In this document: piece after piece, positions 1-8,521 of the stretch
Numbering within the stretch: position 1 is the stretch's first letter
How the letters are laid out: every line of letters starts with the position of its first letter
Source of the DNA: Alphaproteobacteria bacterium
Lineage (GTDB): Bacteria; Pseudomonadota; Alphaproteobacteria; ATCC43930; CGMCC-115725
Assembly (NCBI GenBank): GCA_030041335.1
Contig: JASHOB010000196.1
Coordinates: 124,001-188,000 of the forward strand
Length of the DNA stretch: 64,000 nt
Reading direction: 5' to 3'
Translations under genes and position numbers: made by a program
The notes under the pieces: generated by a model
What the model saw: only the letters and a program-made list of their open reading frames with translations
Databases searched by the model: none
What the model was told of the DNA's origin: nothing

Positions 1-647
1 ACACCGGCATCGGTATTCCGGCCGACAAGCGCGGTCTCGTCTTCCAGGAGTTTCAACGCTTCGCGGCCCCGGGCGCGGAGCAGGGCATGGGGCTCGGCCT
101 GTCGATCGTCGAACGGATCGGCCGGCTGTTGAATCACCCCGTCAGTTTCCTGTCACAGCCCGGACGCGGCACGATCTTCAGCGTGCGCGTGCCCCGCAGC
201 CGAGCGATATTAGCTGAAAGGCCGTCGGCGGTGACAATGTTGCGCGTCGTGTCGGGATTGGAAGGCTTGCCGGTGCTCTGCATCGACAATGATGCCGATG
301 TCCGAGACGGCATGAAGACCCTGCTCGCCGGCTGGGGCTGCCGTCCGATCCTCGCGGCGTCGCTGGCTGAGGCACTGGCTGCCGTGACGCGCGAGCGCGT
401 GCTGCCGGTCCTGATGCTGGTTGATTACCATCTCGACGACGTCGTCGACGGCCTGGGCTGCATCGACCGCTTGCGCGAGTATGCCTGTCCCGGCGCACCC
501 GCGATCCTGATCACCGCCGATCGCTCCGAGAAAATCCGCGCACAGGCGTCGGAGCGCGGCGTTTCGATTCTGAACAAGCCGATCAAGCCGGCAGCGTTAC
601 GCGCATTAGCGACACGCCTCATCGCCCCCCGCGCCGCGGCGGAATAG
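1..647 (+). CDS. Hybrid sensor histidine kinase, C-terminal part (HATPase + receiver), 5' truncated by window
   Basis: The reading frame is open from the first base, so the N-terminus (sensor and dimerisation/H-box region) lies outside the window; 214 residues are visible. The first visible residues contain the G1 box (TGIGIP), followed by an F-box-like segment (FQEFQRF) and the G2 box (GMGLGLSIV) of a histidine-kinase ATPase domain. A receiver domain follows. It has an acidic pair (IDND), a phospho-acceptor aspartate in LVDYHLDD, a threonine in ITAD and a lysine in NKPIKP. The protein is therefore a hybrid kinase that ends in its own receiver. Its stop codon abuts the stop of the convergent response regulator, with no bases between them, so the two genes probably form one signalling unit. 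The input signal cannot be judged. The small ATG-initiated version starting at base 87 is only an internal methionine. Confidence 0.9.
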   Translation, partial: TGIGIPADKRGLVFQEFQRFAAPGAEQGMGLGLSIVERIGRLLNHPVSFLSQPGRGTIFSVRVPRSRAILAERPSAVTMLRVVSGLEGLPVLCIDNDADVRDGMKTLLAGWGCRPILAASLAEALAAVTRERVLPVLMLVDYHLDDVVDGLGCIDRLREYACPGAPAILITADRSEKIRAQASERGVSILNKPIKPAALRALATRLIAPRAAAE

Positions 648-1304
648 CTAGGATTGCCGCACCGACTCCGGAAACGCGGCGATTTCGCGCGCCAGGATCA
701 CTGCCTGGGTACGGTTCTCCACTTCGAGCTTCTCGAGGATCGCCGAGACATGCGCCTTGGCCGTTGCCTCCGACACCGACAGCGCGTGCGCGATCCTTTT
801 GTTGGGATAGCCTTCGCTCAACATCATCAGCACGCGGACCTGCTGCGGCGTCAGGCGGGATAGGCGCGCGGCGAGCGCGTCACGGGGCGCGCCGGCATCC
901 TCACTGTCGGCCCCCGCAGGGAACCAAACTCCGCCGGCCACCAGCGCCGCGAGCGCGGCGCGGATGCCGTCGGCGCCAGTCGATTTCGCGATATAGCCGA
1001 CCGCGCCGAGTTCAAGGGCGCGCCGGACGATGCTTTTTTCCTCCTCGGCGGAAATAATGGCGACCGGCACGGCGGCGAATGCCGCGCGAATGAACAGCAG
1101 CCCTGACAGTCCCTGCATCCCCGGCATTTTGAGATCGAGGAGGACCAGGTCGGCTTCCGGCATCGCCTCGAGCTTCGCACGCAGCGTATCGAACGAATGC
1201 GCCTCCGCGATCTCGGCATTGGGAAAGGTTTGCGCGATGGTCAGACGTAGCGCGTCGCGGAACAGCGGATGGTCGTCGGCGATGACGAAATGCAGGGCCG
1301 GCAT
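648..1304 (-). CDS. LuxR/NarL-family two-component response regulator
   Basis: A 218-residue DNA-binding response regulator of standard NarL/FixJ length. The receiver domain (about residues 1-120) has the acidic pair in IADDHPLF, phospho-acceptor D57 in LLDLKMPG, a serine in IISAEE and the conserved lysine in IAKS. The C-terminal GerE-type helix-turn-helix lies at about residues 148-210 (LTPQQVRVL, NKRIAHALSVSEATAKAHV). The ATG start agrees with the family N-terminus. The gene converges on the hybrid kinase with no gap and is divergent from the ABC importer operon starting at 1472, so that operon is a plausible target. The partner kinase is inferred from position only. Confidence 0.9.
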   Translation of the reverse strand: MPALHFVIADDHPLFRDALRLTIAQTFPNAEIAEAHSFDTLRAKLEAMPEADLVLLDLKMPGMQGLSGLLFIRAAFAAVPVAIISAEEEKSIVRRALELGAVGYIAKSTGADGIRAALAALVAGGVWFPAGADSEDAGAPRDALAARLSRLTPQQVRVLMMLSEGYPNKRIAHALSVSEATAKAHVSAILEKLEVENRTQAVILAREIAAFPESVRQS

Positions 1305-1354
1305 TGGCTTCTCCTTCCGGCCGCCGCCGGTAGTCCGCGGCCTTTAGACGAAAG

Positions 1355-1360
1355 TATAAT
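1355..1360 (+). promoter_or_regulatory. Candidate -10 element (TATAAT) in the divergent region before the ABC importer operon
   Basis: A perfect TATAAT lies about 110 bases before the importer's start codon, in the intergenic region shared with the divergent response-regulator gene. No convincing -35 hexamer is visible at the usual spacing, so this is a weak promoter call. Confidence 0.35.
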
Positions 1361-1436
1361 AGCTGGCGTGTGGGGCGTGGCGTTACCCTTGATTATCGGC
1401 GTTTCCGGCCGCATGCCGGAGATGCTGCGCATAATG

Positions 1437-1452
1437 GAAGCGTTAACGCTTC
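1437..1452. promoter_or_regulatory. Perfect 16-bp palindrome upstream of the substrate-binding protein gene
   Basis: GAAGCGTTAACGCTTC is an exact inverted repeat with no spacer. It ends 19 bases before the start codon of the importer's binding protein and just before the purine-rich ribosome-binding site. It could be an operator for a dimeric regulator or a short leader hairpin. No LacI- or GntR-type gene is adjacent; the nearest regulator is the divergent LuxR-type protein. Confidence 0.45.
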
Positions 1453-1471
1453 GGCAGGAAAGGGAGGATTT

Positions 1472-2806
1472 ATGAGCGTGCAAAAATTCGTCAGGCCGTC
1501 CCGTCGCACCTTGCTTCAAGCCGGCGGCGCGCTCGCCGCGGCGGCGGCGATGCCACGCCTTGCTTTCGCCGACGATCAACCGCCGATCGGCACCTGGCCC
1601 GCGGGTTCGCAAGGCGATGCTATCACGATTGGCATCACCGTGCCGCGCACCGGCACCTATGCCGCGCAAGGCGAGGACGAACTGAAGGGTTATCAGCTCG
1701 CGGTCGACCATCTGAACGGTGGCCACGAACTGATGCGCGCCATTTCGCCCAAGACCAAGAAAGGAGTGCTGGGCAAGGAAGTGAAATACGTCGTCGCCGA
1801 TTCCGCGGCGAAGCCGAACCAGGCGGTGCAGGAACAGGGCAAGTTCATCAGCGACAACAAAGTGGTGCTCATGACCGGCTCGACCTCGAGCGCGGTCGCG
1901 GTGGCACTCAATCACTTCGCGCAACGCGAGCACGTTCTCTATGTCACCGGCATCTCCGGCTCCAACGACACGACGGGCAAGGACTGCGTGCGCTACGGCT
2001 TCCGCCAGAATTTCTACGGGCAGACCGCCGCCGCGGCGCTGGGTCCAGTCTTGATCAAGGTCTTTGGCAAGAACCGCAAGGCGGCGTACATGACGCCGGA
2101 CTACACCTACGGCCACACCGTCACCAAGGCGATGAACGATTATCTCACCAGCCACGGCGGTTGGACCATGGTCACCAACCAGGTGTCGCCGCTCGGCGCG
2201 CCCGACTATAGCAACTACGTCACCAATATCGGCAACTCCGACGCCGAGTTCCTGATCAACGTGAACTGGGGCCATGACGCGGTCCTGTCGACGCAGCAAG
2301 CGAAGCAGTTCGGCTTGCTCAACAAGATGAAGCTCATCATTCCGTACCAAATTCCCTTCCTGGCGAAGGAACTGGGCGCGGACACCACCCAAGGCGTCTA
2401 CGCCGCCACCGATTTCTGGTGGACGCTCGAAGACCGGTACCCGCTTGCCAAGCTGTTCGTCGACACGTTCCAGGCCAAATACGGCTATCGCCCGGAATGG
2501 GGCGCCGAGAACGCCTATATGTCGTTCGCCCTGTGGGCCGACGGCGTCGAGCGCGCCGGCACCTTCTATCCACCGGCGGTGATCAAGGCGCTCGAGGCCG
2601 GCCATCACAACGACTCGGTCGTCGGCGACGTCTATTTCCGCGCCGCCGATCATCAGCTGGTGCGGCCGGTCATCATCGTCCGCGGCAAGGCGCCCAAGGA
2701 CATGAAGAACCCGGAGGATTTCTGGGAAGTGCTCGAGGTCGTGCCCGGCGCGGGCCTGATGCAGGCGCCGGACGCGTTCGGTTGCAAACTCGGCGATTAT
2801 ACCTGA
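1472..2806 (+). CDS. ABC transporter substrate-binding protein (Leu/Ile/Val or amide type), Tat-exported
   Basis: A 444-residue periplasmic binding protein of the type I fold used by LivK- and amide/urea-type importers. The N-terminus has a twin-arginine signal (SRRTLLQAGG followed by a hydrophobic Ala-rich stretch and LAFADD cleavage region). The mature part opens with ITIGITVPRTGTYAAQG, typical of Peripla_BP_6 proteins. The ATG at 1472 is preceded by a strong purine-rich ribosome-binding site (GGAAAGGGAGG); a longer frame from 1370 lacks one and would bury the Tat signal. It is the first gene of an operon with livH-like, fused livM/livG and livF genes. The length (over 400 residues) and Tat signal recall amide or short-chain-acid binding proteins, but the ligand cannot be assigned. 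Confidence 0.9.
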   Translation: MSVQKFVRPSRRTLLQAGGALAAAAAMPRLAFADDQPPIGTWPAGSQGDAITIGITVPRTGTYAAQGEDELKGYQLAVDHLNGGHELMRAISPKTKKGVLGKEVKYVVADSAAKPNQAVQEQGKFISDNKVVLMTGSTSSAVAVALNHFAQREHVLYVTGISGSNDTTGKDCVRYGFRQNFYGQTAAAALGPVLIKVFGKNRKAAYMTPDYTYGHTVTKAMNDYLTSHGGWTMVTNQVSPLGAPDYSNYVTNIGNSDAEFLINVNWGHDAVLSTQQAKQFGLLNKMKLIIPYQIPFLAKELGADTTQGVYAATDFWWTLEDRYPLAKLFVDTFQAKYGYRPEWGAENAYMSFALWADGVERAGTFYPPAVIKALEAGHHNDSVVGDVYFRAADHQLVRPVIIVRGKAPKDMKNPEDFWEVLEVVPGAGLMQAPDAFGCKLGDYT

Positions 2807-2808
2807 TT

Positions 2809-2827
2809 CTCGCCGCATTCCGGCGAG
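2809..2827 (+). other. Intercistronic hairpin between binding-protein and permease genes
   Basis: CTCGCCG and CGGCGAG form a 7-bp stem around a 5-base loop directly after the binding-protein stop codon, followed by a second GC-rich repeat. There is no T-run, so it is not a classical terminator. Such hairpins often protect the binding-protein message and lower downstream expression; that role is inferred here. Confidence 0.45.
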
Positions 2828-2878
2828 TGGGCGGCCGGTGCCGGCGGCCTGTGTCTTTGAGCCGGACCGCCGGACCGC

Positions 2879-3754
2879 ATGCTCTCCTGGTCTAATTTCG
2901 TCTCACAGTTCTTTAACGGCCTGGCGTCGGGGGCCTTGCTGGCGCTTATCAGTTCGGGCCTGACGATCATTTACGGCACCCTCGGCGTCTTGAACCTGGC
3001 GCACGGCGCGATGTTCATGCTCGGCGGCTATGCCGGCCTGGTCGCGTTCCAGGCGACCGGCTCGTTTCTGATCGCCGTGATTGCCGGCTCGCTGTTTCTG
3101 GTGGTGTTCGGCGTCGTCTTCGAGTTCCTCATCATTCGCCGCTTCTATAGCCGTCCACCCGAGGATCAGCTTCTCGTCACTTTCGGGGTCGGCATGGTGC
3201 TCGTCGAGCTGGTGCGTTGGGGTTTCGGCAGCCTGTCCTTCACGGTGCCGCCGCCGAGCTGGGCCGCCGGCGTCAGCCATCTCTCCTTTATGTTCTATCC
3301 GACCTACCGCATCGTGGTGCTCGGCATCGCCGCGGCGGCGCTGGCGGTGCTGTATTTCGTGCTCTATCGCACCCGTCTCGGCATGATCGTGCGCGCCGGC
3401 ATCGAGGATTCGACCATGGTCGGCATGCTCGGCATCAATGTCGATCGCGTCTTCATGCTGGTGTTCGGCATTGGCGCGATGGCGGCAGGGTTTGCCGGAA
3501 TCGTCAATGCGCCGGTCGTGTCCTTGACCCCCGACATGGGTGAAGCGATTCTGGTGCAGACTTTTGTCGTGGTCGTGATCGGCGGCGTCGGTTCGTTTCC
3601 CGGCGCCATCCTGGGCGGGTTGATCGCGGGCGAGATTCTCAGCATAACCTCGATGTTCGATCCGGCCTATTCCGAGGTGATGCTGTTCGCGGCGATGACG
3701 CTGGTGCTGTTGCTGCGGCCGCAGGGCCTGTTGGGCCTGCCGAGCCGCGAATAG
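2879..3754 (+). CDS. livH: Branched-chain amino acid/amide ABC transporter permease, LivH type
   Basis: A 291-residue inner-membrane protein with about eight hydrophobic segments, the normal length for LivH. Family landmarks include the N-terminal GLASGALLALISSGLTIIYG, an NLAHGAMFMLGGY loop, and the C-terminal coupling region ending in VVVIGGVGSFPGAILGG and LRPQGLLG. It forms the membrane channel together with the LivM half of the next protein. The gene follows the binding-protein gene after a 72-base hairpin-containing spacer and is 11 bases from the next start codon, so it is cotranscribed. No ribosome-binding site better than the local GC-rich sequence is visible, but the start matches family alignments. 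Confidence 0.92.
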   Translation: MLSWSNFVSQFFNGLASGALLALISSGLTIIYGTLGVLNLAHGAMFMLGGYAGLVAFQATGSFLIAVIAGSLFLVVFGVVFEFLIIRRFYSRPPEDQLLVTFGVGMVLVELVRWGFGSLSFTVPPPSWAAGVSHLSFMFYPTYRIVVLGIAAAALAVLYFVLYRTRLGMIVRAGIEDSTMVGMLGINVDRVFMLVFGIGAMAAGFAGIVNAPVVSLTPDMGEAILVQTFVVVVIGGVGSFPGAILGGLIAGEILSITSMFDPAYSEVMLFAAMTLVLLLRPQGLLGLPSRE

Positions 3755-3765
3755 GCGGTGCCCCC

Positions 3766-5586
3766 ATGTTCCGTCACCGCCGGTTCGTGATCGAGGGCTT
3801 GACCGCGATCGGCCTGGTCGTCGCGCGGTTCGCACTGCCTTATCTCCACGTCTCGCCTGAAACCGCCAACCAGATCCTCGTGTGGGGATTATTCGGGATC
3901 GGCTTCGATATCTTGTTTGGCTATACCGGCCTCTTGTCCTTCGGCCAGGCGGCGTTCTACGGCACCGGAGGGTTCGTCGCCGCGTATCTGCTGATCAACA
4001 ATATGATCTCGAGCGTGGTGTTGGCACTGATCGTCGGCGCGCTCGCAGCCGCCGTGGTCGGCGTCGCGGTCGGCGTGGTGGCGCTACGGCGCACGGGCAT
4101 CTACTTTGCCATGATCACCGTCGCCATCGCGGAGATGTTTTTCTTCATCGAGAACAATCCGCTGTCCGATTACACCGGCGGCGAGAATGGCTTGCCCGGC
4201 GTGCCGACGCCGAGCATCAACATCGGCAGCTTGCATTACCAGTTCGGCACCGACTGGTCGCTCTTCAGTTTCATCGCCGGCTGCTACTTTCTCGGCATCG
4301 TCTTCGGTTTGCGCATCGTACGCTCGCCGTTCGGCGCGGTTTTGATCGCGATCCGCGACAATCCGCTTCGGGCCCGGGCCCTTGGCCACGCGGTCGGTCT
4401 CTATAAGCTCGCTGCCTTCGTGATCGCCGCCGCTTACGCCGGATTCGCCGGCGGCCTGCTCGGCGTCGTTCAAGGCTTTATGCCGCCAGAGGCGTTCGAC
4501 TTCGACACGTCGGGCCAATTGGTGATTCAGACCGCGATCGGCGGCACCGGCACGCTGTTCGGGCCAATGGTCGGCGCGGCGGTGTGGCTGTTCCTGCGGG
4601 ATTTCCTGCAATCGGCCTTCGGCCTTGGCGCAACGTGGAAGCTGGTGCTCGGCCTGGTGTTCGTGGCGTTGGTGATGTTCTTGCGCCGCGGCCTGATCGG
4701 CGGCGCCGCGGCGGTGCTGCGCCGCCTTGCCCCGCGCTCCGCTCCTTCTGCGCCGCAGCAAGCGCCCGCGGCGATGCCGGCGATCGCCAGCGTCGGCGCC
4801 ACCCGCCGCCGCCATGAAGCACCGTTCACCGGTCCGGTGATCGAAGCCCGCAGCCTCACCAAAGTGTTCGGCGGCATCGTCGCCAACCGCGACATCAACT
4901 TTGCAGTGGAGCAGGGCGAGCTGCGTGGCATCATCGGCCCAAACGGCGCCGGCAAGAGCACGTTTTTCAAGATGCTGACCTGCGAGCTCAAGCCGACCGC
5001 CGGCCATATCGCTTTCCACGGTCGCGACATCACGCGCATGAATGTTGCTGATGTTTGCCAGCTCGGACTCACCAAGAGCTACCAGGTCAACCAACTGTTC
5101 TCGCGGCTGACCTTGCGGGAAAACGTCATCATTGCCGCGCTGGCAGAGCGGCGCGGCCCCTTCGCACTCGATCTGTTGCGCCGCATCGACCGGGTGCCGG
5201 GCTTGAACGATCAGGTCGAGGGCACGCTGCAACTTGTCGGCCTTACCGGCCGCGCCGACCTGCCGGTGGCGGAGCTCGCCTACGGGGAGAAGCGGCGGCT
5301 CGAGATCGGGCTGGCGCTAGCGTCGTCGCCGTCGCTGCTGCTGCTCGACGAGCCACTCGCCGGCCTCAGTCCGAGCGAGCGCGCGGAAACCGTGCAGCTT
5401 CTGAAAAACATCCGCCGGGGCCGCACCCTCGTGGTGGTCGAGCATGACATGGACGCGATGTTCGGCATGGCCGGGCGCATCACCGTGCTCCACGAAGGCA
5501 CGGTGCTGGCCGAGGGCACGCCCGCCGAAATTCAGCGCAACAGCCTGGTGCAAGAAGCCTACCTTGGCGGGGTCGCGGCGGAATGA
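3766..5586 (+). CDS. Fused ABC importer subunit: LivM-type permease + LivG-type ATPase
   Basis: One 606-residue protein carries two subunits that are usually separate. Residues 1 to about 320 are a LivM permease with eight or so membrane segments (LLSFGQAAFYGTGGF, AIRDNPLRARALG, GGTGTLFGPMVGA). A linker rich in Ala, Pro and Gln (about 325-355) follows. The rest is a LivG ATPase with Walker A (GPNGAGKST), Q-loop region (TKSYQVNQLF), the LivG-style signature (LAYGEKRRLEIG), Walker B (LLLLDEPLAGLS) and the switch histidine (VVEHDMD). No stop or frameshift separates the halves. Its stop overlaps the livF start (ATGA). Such fusions are known in this transporter family and fix the stoichiometry of permease and ATPase. 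Confidence 0.93.
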   Translation: MFRHRRFVIEGLTAIGLVVARFALPYLHVSPETANQILVWGLFGIGFDILFGYTGLLSFGQAAFYGTGGFVAAYLLINNMISSVVLALIVGALAAAVVGVAVGVVALRRTGIYFAMITVAIAEMFFFIENNPLSDYTGGENGLPGVPTPSINIGSLHYQFGTDWSLFSFIAGCYFLGIVFGLRIVRSPFGAVLIAIRDNPLRARALGHAVGLYKLAAFVIAAAYAGFAGGLLGVVQGFMPPEAFDFDTSGQLVIQTAIGGTGTLFGPMVGAAVWLFLRDFLQSAFGLGATWKLVLGLVFVALVMFLRRGLIGGAAAVLRRLAPRSAPSAPQQAPAAMPAIASVGATRRRHEAPFTGPVIEARSLTKVFGGIVANRDINFAVEQGELRGIIGPNGAGKSTFFKMLTCELKPTAGHIAFHGRDITRMNVADVCQLGLTKSYQVNQLFSRLTLRENVIIAALAERRGPFALDLLRRIDRVPGLNDQVEGTLQLVGLTGRADLPVAELAYGEKRRLEIGLALASSPSLLLLDEPLAGLSPSERAETVQLLKNIRRGRTLVVVEHDMDAMFGMAGRITVLHEGTVLAEGTPAEIQRNSLVQEAYLGGVAAE

Positions 5587-6284
5587 ACGCGCTTCTCCAG
5601 GTCGACAAGCTCAATTCCTACTACGGCGACAGCCACATTCTCTTCGACGTATCGCTTCATGTCGACAGAAACGAGGTAGTGGCGCTCTTGGGCCGCAACG
5701 GTGCCGGGAAAAGCACGACCCTTAAGAGCCTGATCGGCGTGGTGCCGCCGCGCTCGGGCAAGGTGACGCTCGACGGCGTCGCCGTGCAGGGCATGCACCC
5801 GCACGCGATCGCCGCGCTCGGCCTTCAATTGGTGCCGGAAGAACGGCGTATTTTCGGCAGCCTCAGCGTCGAGGAAAATCTGATCCTCGCGGGCCTCACC
5901 GCCAAATCGCGCTGGCCTCTGGAGCGGGTGTGGGCGATTTTCCCGCGCCTCAAGGAGCGTCGTCGCAGCCGCGGCACTGATCTTTCCGGCGGCGAGCAGC
6001 AGATGCTCGCGATTGCCCGCGCGCTGGTGCGCGATCCGAAGATCATCCTGCTGGACGAGCCGTTCGAGGGTCTCGCGCCGATCATCGTACGGGATCTGCT
6101 CGCGACGTGCCGCGGGCTGGCCGAGGCGGGTCAGACTATTCTGGTGGTGGAACAAAACATTTCAGCGGCGATGACCCTCGCCGACCGGATCTACATCCTC
6201 AATAACGGCCACATGATCGAGGAATTGAGTGCGGAATCAGTCCGCGGCCAGCCGGAACTGCTGCACCGGCATCTCGGGGTGTAG
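5583..6284 (+). CDS. livF: Branched-chain amino acid/amide ABC transporter ATP-binding protein, LivF type
   Basis: A 233-residue cytoplasmic ATPase of standard LivF length. It shows LNSYYGDSHILFDV at the N-terminus, Walker A (GRNGAGKST), a Q-loop segment (LVPEERRIF), the signature LSGGEQQMLAIA, Walker B (ILLDEPFEGLAP) and the switch histidine position replaced by the usual LivF sequence VVEQN. The start overlaps the previous stop by four bases (ATGA), indicating translational coupling. It is the last gene of the importer operon. The next gene runs in the opposite direction and ends eight bases away. Confidence 0.93.
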   Translation: MNALLQVDKLNSYYGDSHILFDVSLHVDRNEVVALLGRNGAGKSTTLKSLIGVVPPRSGKVTLDGVAVQGMHPHAIAALGLQLVPEERRIFGSLSVEENLILAGLTAKSRWPLERVWAIFPRLKERRRSRGTDLSGGEQQMLAIARALVRDPKIILLDEPFEGLAPIIVRDLLATCRGLAEAGQTILVVEQNISAAMTLADRIYILNNGHMIEELSAESVRGQPELLHRHLGV

Positions 6285-6292
6285 TCGCAGGG

Positions 6293-6904
6293 TTATTCCC
6301 GGGCCGGGGGCATCATGGTGACCGAGAACATGATGTTGGGCAGAAGCTCGCGGATCGCGGTGCGCAAGCTGGCCTCGTCTGCCGCCTCGGCCATGGCCAG
6401 AGCCTGGCGCGGCGAGCGGCGGAAAATCGTGGCGCTGGCACGCCCCGATTTGCTCGAAGCCACGGTTGCGAACGACGCGGCCGGGTCCACCCGCTTCAGC
6501 AATTTCTTGAGCGCGGCGCGACCCGGCTCTTTGTCGAGATCGTGCACCGGCAGGTCGGACGGAGCATCGCTTTCGGGTGGCAGCTCGGCGTTCACCGCCT
6601 CGACGCGCGCGTGGCGCGACAGGCGCTGGAACACCGCTCGCCCTTCCTCGGTATCGATGCGGAACTGCAGCTCCCAGCTTTCGCCCCGCGCCGCCAGTTC
6701 CGAGATCAGTGCGAACAGGTCGTCGCAATCGGCGTCGTGCGAACAGGTGATGAAGGCGAGCTGCCCCTCATGTTCGATCACGCGGTCGTCGTTCTCGGCG
6801 AAGCCGAGCTGGTCGAGCGCGTTGTTGAGCGCGCGCTCCGACGCAATCAACAACGTCGACACGTGAAGCTTGGCGCTTTCCTCTTTTTCGTCGGCCGATT
6901 CCAT
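6293..6904 (-). CDS. Uncharacterised protein, about 203 residues
   Basis: I do not recognise this protein. It has no signal peptide and no membrane segment and looks cytosolic. It is acidic at the N-terminus (MESADEKEES). A central part, about residues 15-105, alternates helix- and strand-like segments (LLIASERALNNALDQLGF, FITCSHDADCDDLFALIS, ESWELQFRIDTEEG), then a basic helical region (RAALKKLLKRV) and a C-terminal domain around FRRSPRQALAMAEAADEASL. ATG at 6904 is preferred over an in-frame TTG six bases upstream; neither has a clear ribosome-binding site. It follows the FAD-oxidase gene by about 20 bases on the same strand, so it is probably the last gene of that small operon. Codon usage is like the neighbours, which supports a real gene. 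Confidence 0.6.
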   Translation of the reverse strand: MESADEKEESAKLHVSTLLIASERALNNALDQLGFAENDDRVIEHEGQLAFITCSHDADCDDLFALISELAARGESWELQFRIDTEEGRAVFQRLSRHARVEAVNAELPPESDAPSDLPVHDLDKEPGRAALKKLLKRVDPAASFATVASSKSGRASATIFRRSPRQALAMAEAADEASLRTAIRELLPNIMFSVTMMPPARE

Positions 6905-6925
6905 GGGCAATCATCTAGCGACTAA

Positions 6926-8521
6926 TCATGGGTCTATCAACACACCCGGGTTTAGCAGCCCGTTTGGGTCGAGCGCGCGTTTCGCCTCACGCAGTGCCGC
7001 GGCGAACAAGGGCGGACGCTGGCGGTCGTACCAGGGCCGGTGGTCACGCCCCACCGCATGATGGTGCGTGATGGTGCCGCCGGCGGCGATCAGTGCGCTC
7101 GAGGCAGCCTCTTTGATTGCGCGCCATTGCTCCGCGAGCGCGCCGTGGCTCCCGAGCGCGCTGAACGTGAAATAGGGTGCCGGCCCGTCGGGATAGACGT
7201 GGGTGAAACGGCAGGTCACCTGGCCCGGCCGGTCCGTCACTTCGCGGATGGCGCGCATCGTCGCCGCCTTGACCGCGTCGTGGAAACTTTCGAAACGCTC
7301 CCACGTGATCGCGGTCTCGAACGTGTCGCCGATGATGCCGCGCGCGACCATCTTCTCGCGCGCGAACGGCATGCGGATGAACGCGTTGCGCCAGACCCCG
7401 GCCGCCCCTTCCTGGGTCGCATCGGCTCCAGCCGCGGCTTCGGGCCTGCCGCCGAAATCGGCGCAGAGTTCGAGCGCGCGTTTTTGCCACGGCCCGACTT
7501 CGTGATCGGCGGATTCGAACGCCAGCACCATCACCGCGAAACTGCCGTCGCCGGCACCGGTGTTGCGCGCCTCGAGCGGGTCGAGGAGGCGACAATTGGC
7601 GGGATATAGACCGGCCTGGCTAATGGCCCTGAGCGCCCGCGCCGCGGTAAAGAGGTCCCCAAAGCGCACAGCACCGCCGGCGCGGAAGCGAGGCCGGTCC
7701 TGCAGCCGCATCCACGCCTCGGTGATGATGCCGAGAATGCCCTCGGAGCCGATGAACATCCGGTCGGGGCTCGGTCCCGCGCCAGAGCCGGGCAGGCGCC
7801 GCGTTTCGATCCGTCCCGACGGCGTGACCACGGTAAGGTTCTCGACGAAATCGTCGATGTGGGTGTAGAGGCTGGCGAAATGTCCGCCGCTGCGCGTCGC
7901 GATCCAGCCGCCGAGCGTCGAATATTCGAAGCTTTGAGGGAAGTGGCGCAGGGTCAGACCGTGCGGCTTCAATTGCGCCTCAAGCGCCGGGCCGTATGTG
8001 CCGGCCTCGATCCGCGCGGCACGCGATGTTCTATCGACCTCAACGACCCGGTTGAGGTTGCGCAGGTCAATCGTGATCGCCGCCTTGTATTTGCCGCCGA
8101 CGCGCGGCTCGACCCCGCCAACCACGCTGGAGCCGCCGCCGAACGGAATCACCGCACCACCGACGCTGTCAGCCCAGTCGAGCAACGTCGCGATGTCGTC
8201 GGCGTTCCTTGGATAGGCGACAACATCGGGCGCATTGGCGTAGTCGCCGGCGAGGCCGTGCACGTAATCGAGAAACGATTTGCCATAAGTGTGTTGCGCC
8301 CGGTCGGAGCGCTCGCTGGAGCAGAGCGTCGCCAGCGACGGCGGCGGTGCCACGCGCGGCGCTCGTAGAACGACATGCTCCAGAGGCGGCGGATGGTGTT
8401 GCTCGAAGGCGGCAATGCCGAACAGTTCGCCATAGCGTCCGGCGGCGAACGCCTCTTCCTCCGGCGTCAGCGTTTCGCCGACGCGGCCCCAACCGAAGTG
8501 TTTGAGACGCGCTTCAGCCAT
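6926..8521 (-). CDS. FAD-binding oxidase, alkyldihydroxyacetone-phosphate synthase-like
   Basis: A 531-residue flavoprotein of the VAO/PCMH family. An N-terminal segment (about 1-85) precedes the FAD-binding domain (about 90-270), which has PFGGGSSVVGG, RIEAGTYGPALEAQL, STLGGWIATRSGG and GSEGILGIITEA. The C-terminal half carries FTFSALG, a triple histidine in THHHAVGRDHRPWY and the ending LDPNGLLNPGVL. The FPQSFEYSTLGGW segment and triple-His motif resemble eukaryotic alkyl-DHAP synthase, the ether-lipid enzyme, more than glycolate or lactate oxidases; related bacterial proteins exist without proof of ether-lipid synthesis. The ATG at 8521 overlaps the upstream stop (TGATG), so it is preferred over a TTG at 8539. 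Substrate unknown. Confidence 0.85.
   Translation of the reverse strand: MAEARLKHFGWGRVGETLTPEEEAFAAGRYGELFGIAAFEQHHPPPLEHVVLRAPRVAPPPSLATLCSSERSDRAQHTYGKSFLDYVHGLAGDYANAPDVVAYPRNADDIATLLDWADSVGGAVIPFGGGSSVVGGVEPRVGGKYKAAITIDLRNLNRVVEVDRTSRAARIEAGTYGPALEAQLKPHGLTLRHFPQSFEYSTLGGWIATRSGGHFASLYTHIDDFVENLTVVTPSGRIETRRLPGSGAGPSPDRMFIGSEGILGIITEAWMRLQDRPRFRAGGAVRFGDLFTAARALRAISQAGLYPANCRLLDPLEARNTGAGDGSFAVMVLAFESADHEVGPWQKRALELCADFGGRPEAAAGADATQEGAAGVWRNAFIRMPFAREKMVARGIIGDTFETAITWERFESFHDAVKAATMRAIREVTDRPGQVTCRFTHVYPDGPAPYFTFSALGSHGALAEQWRAIKEAASSALIAAGGTITHHHAVGRDHRPWYDRQRPPLFAAALREAKRALDPNGLLNPGVLIDP

Noticed and set aside
1241-2818. Long minus-strand frame antisense to the substrate-binding protein gene
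   Set aside because: It is a GC-rich shadow of the true gene. The plus strand has a Tat signal, family motifs and a ribosome-binding site.
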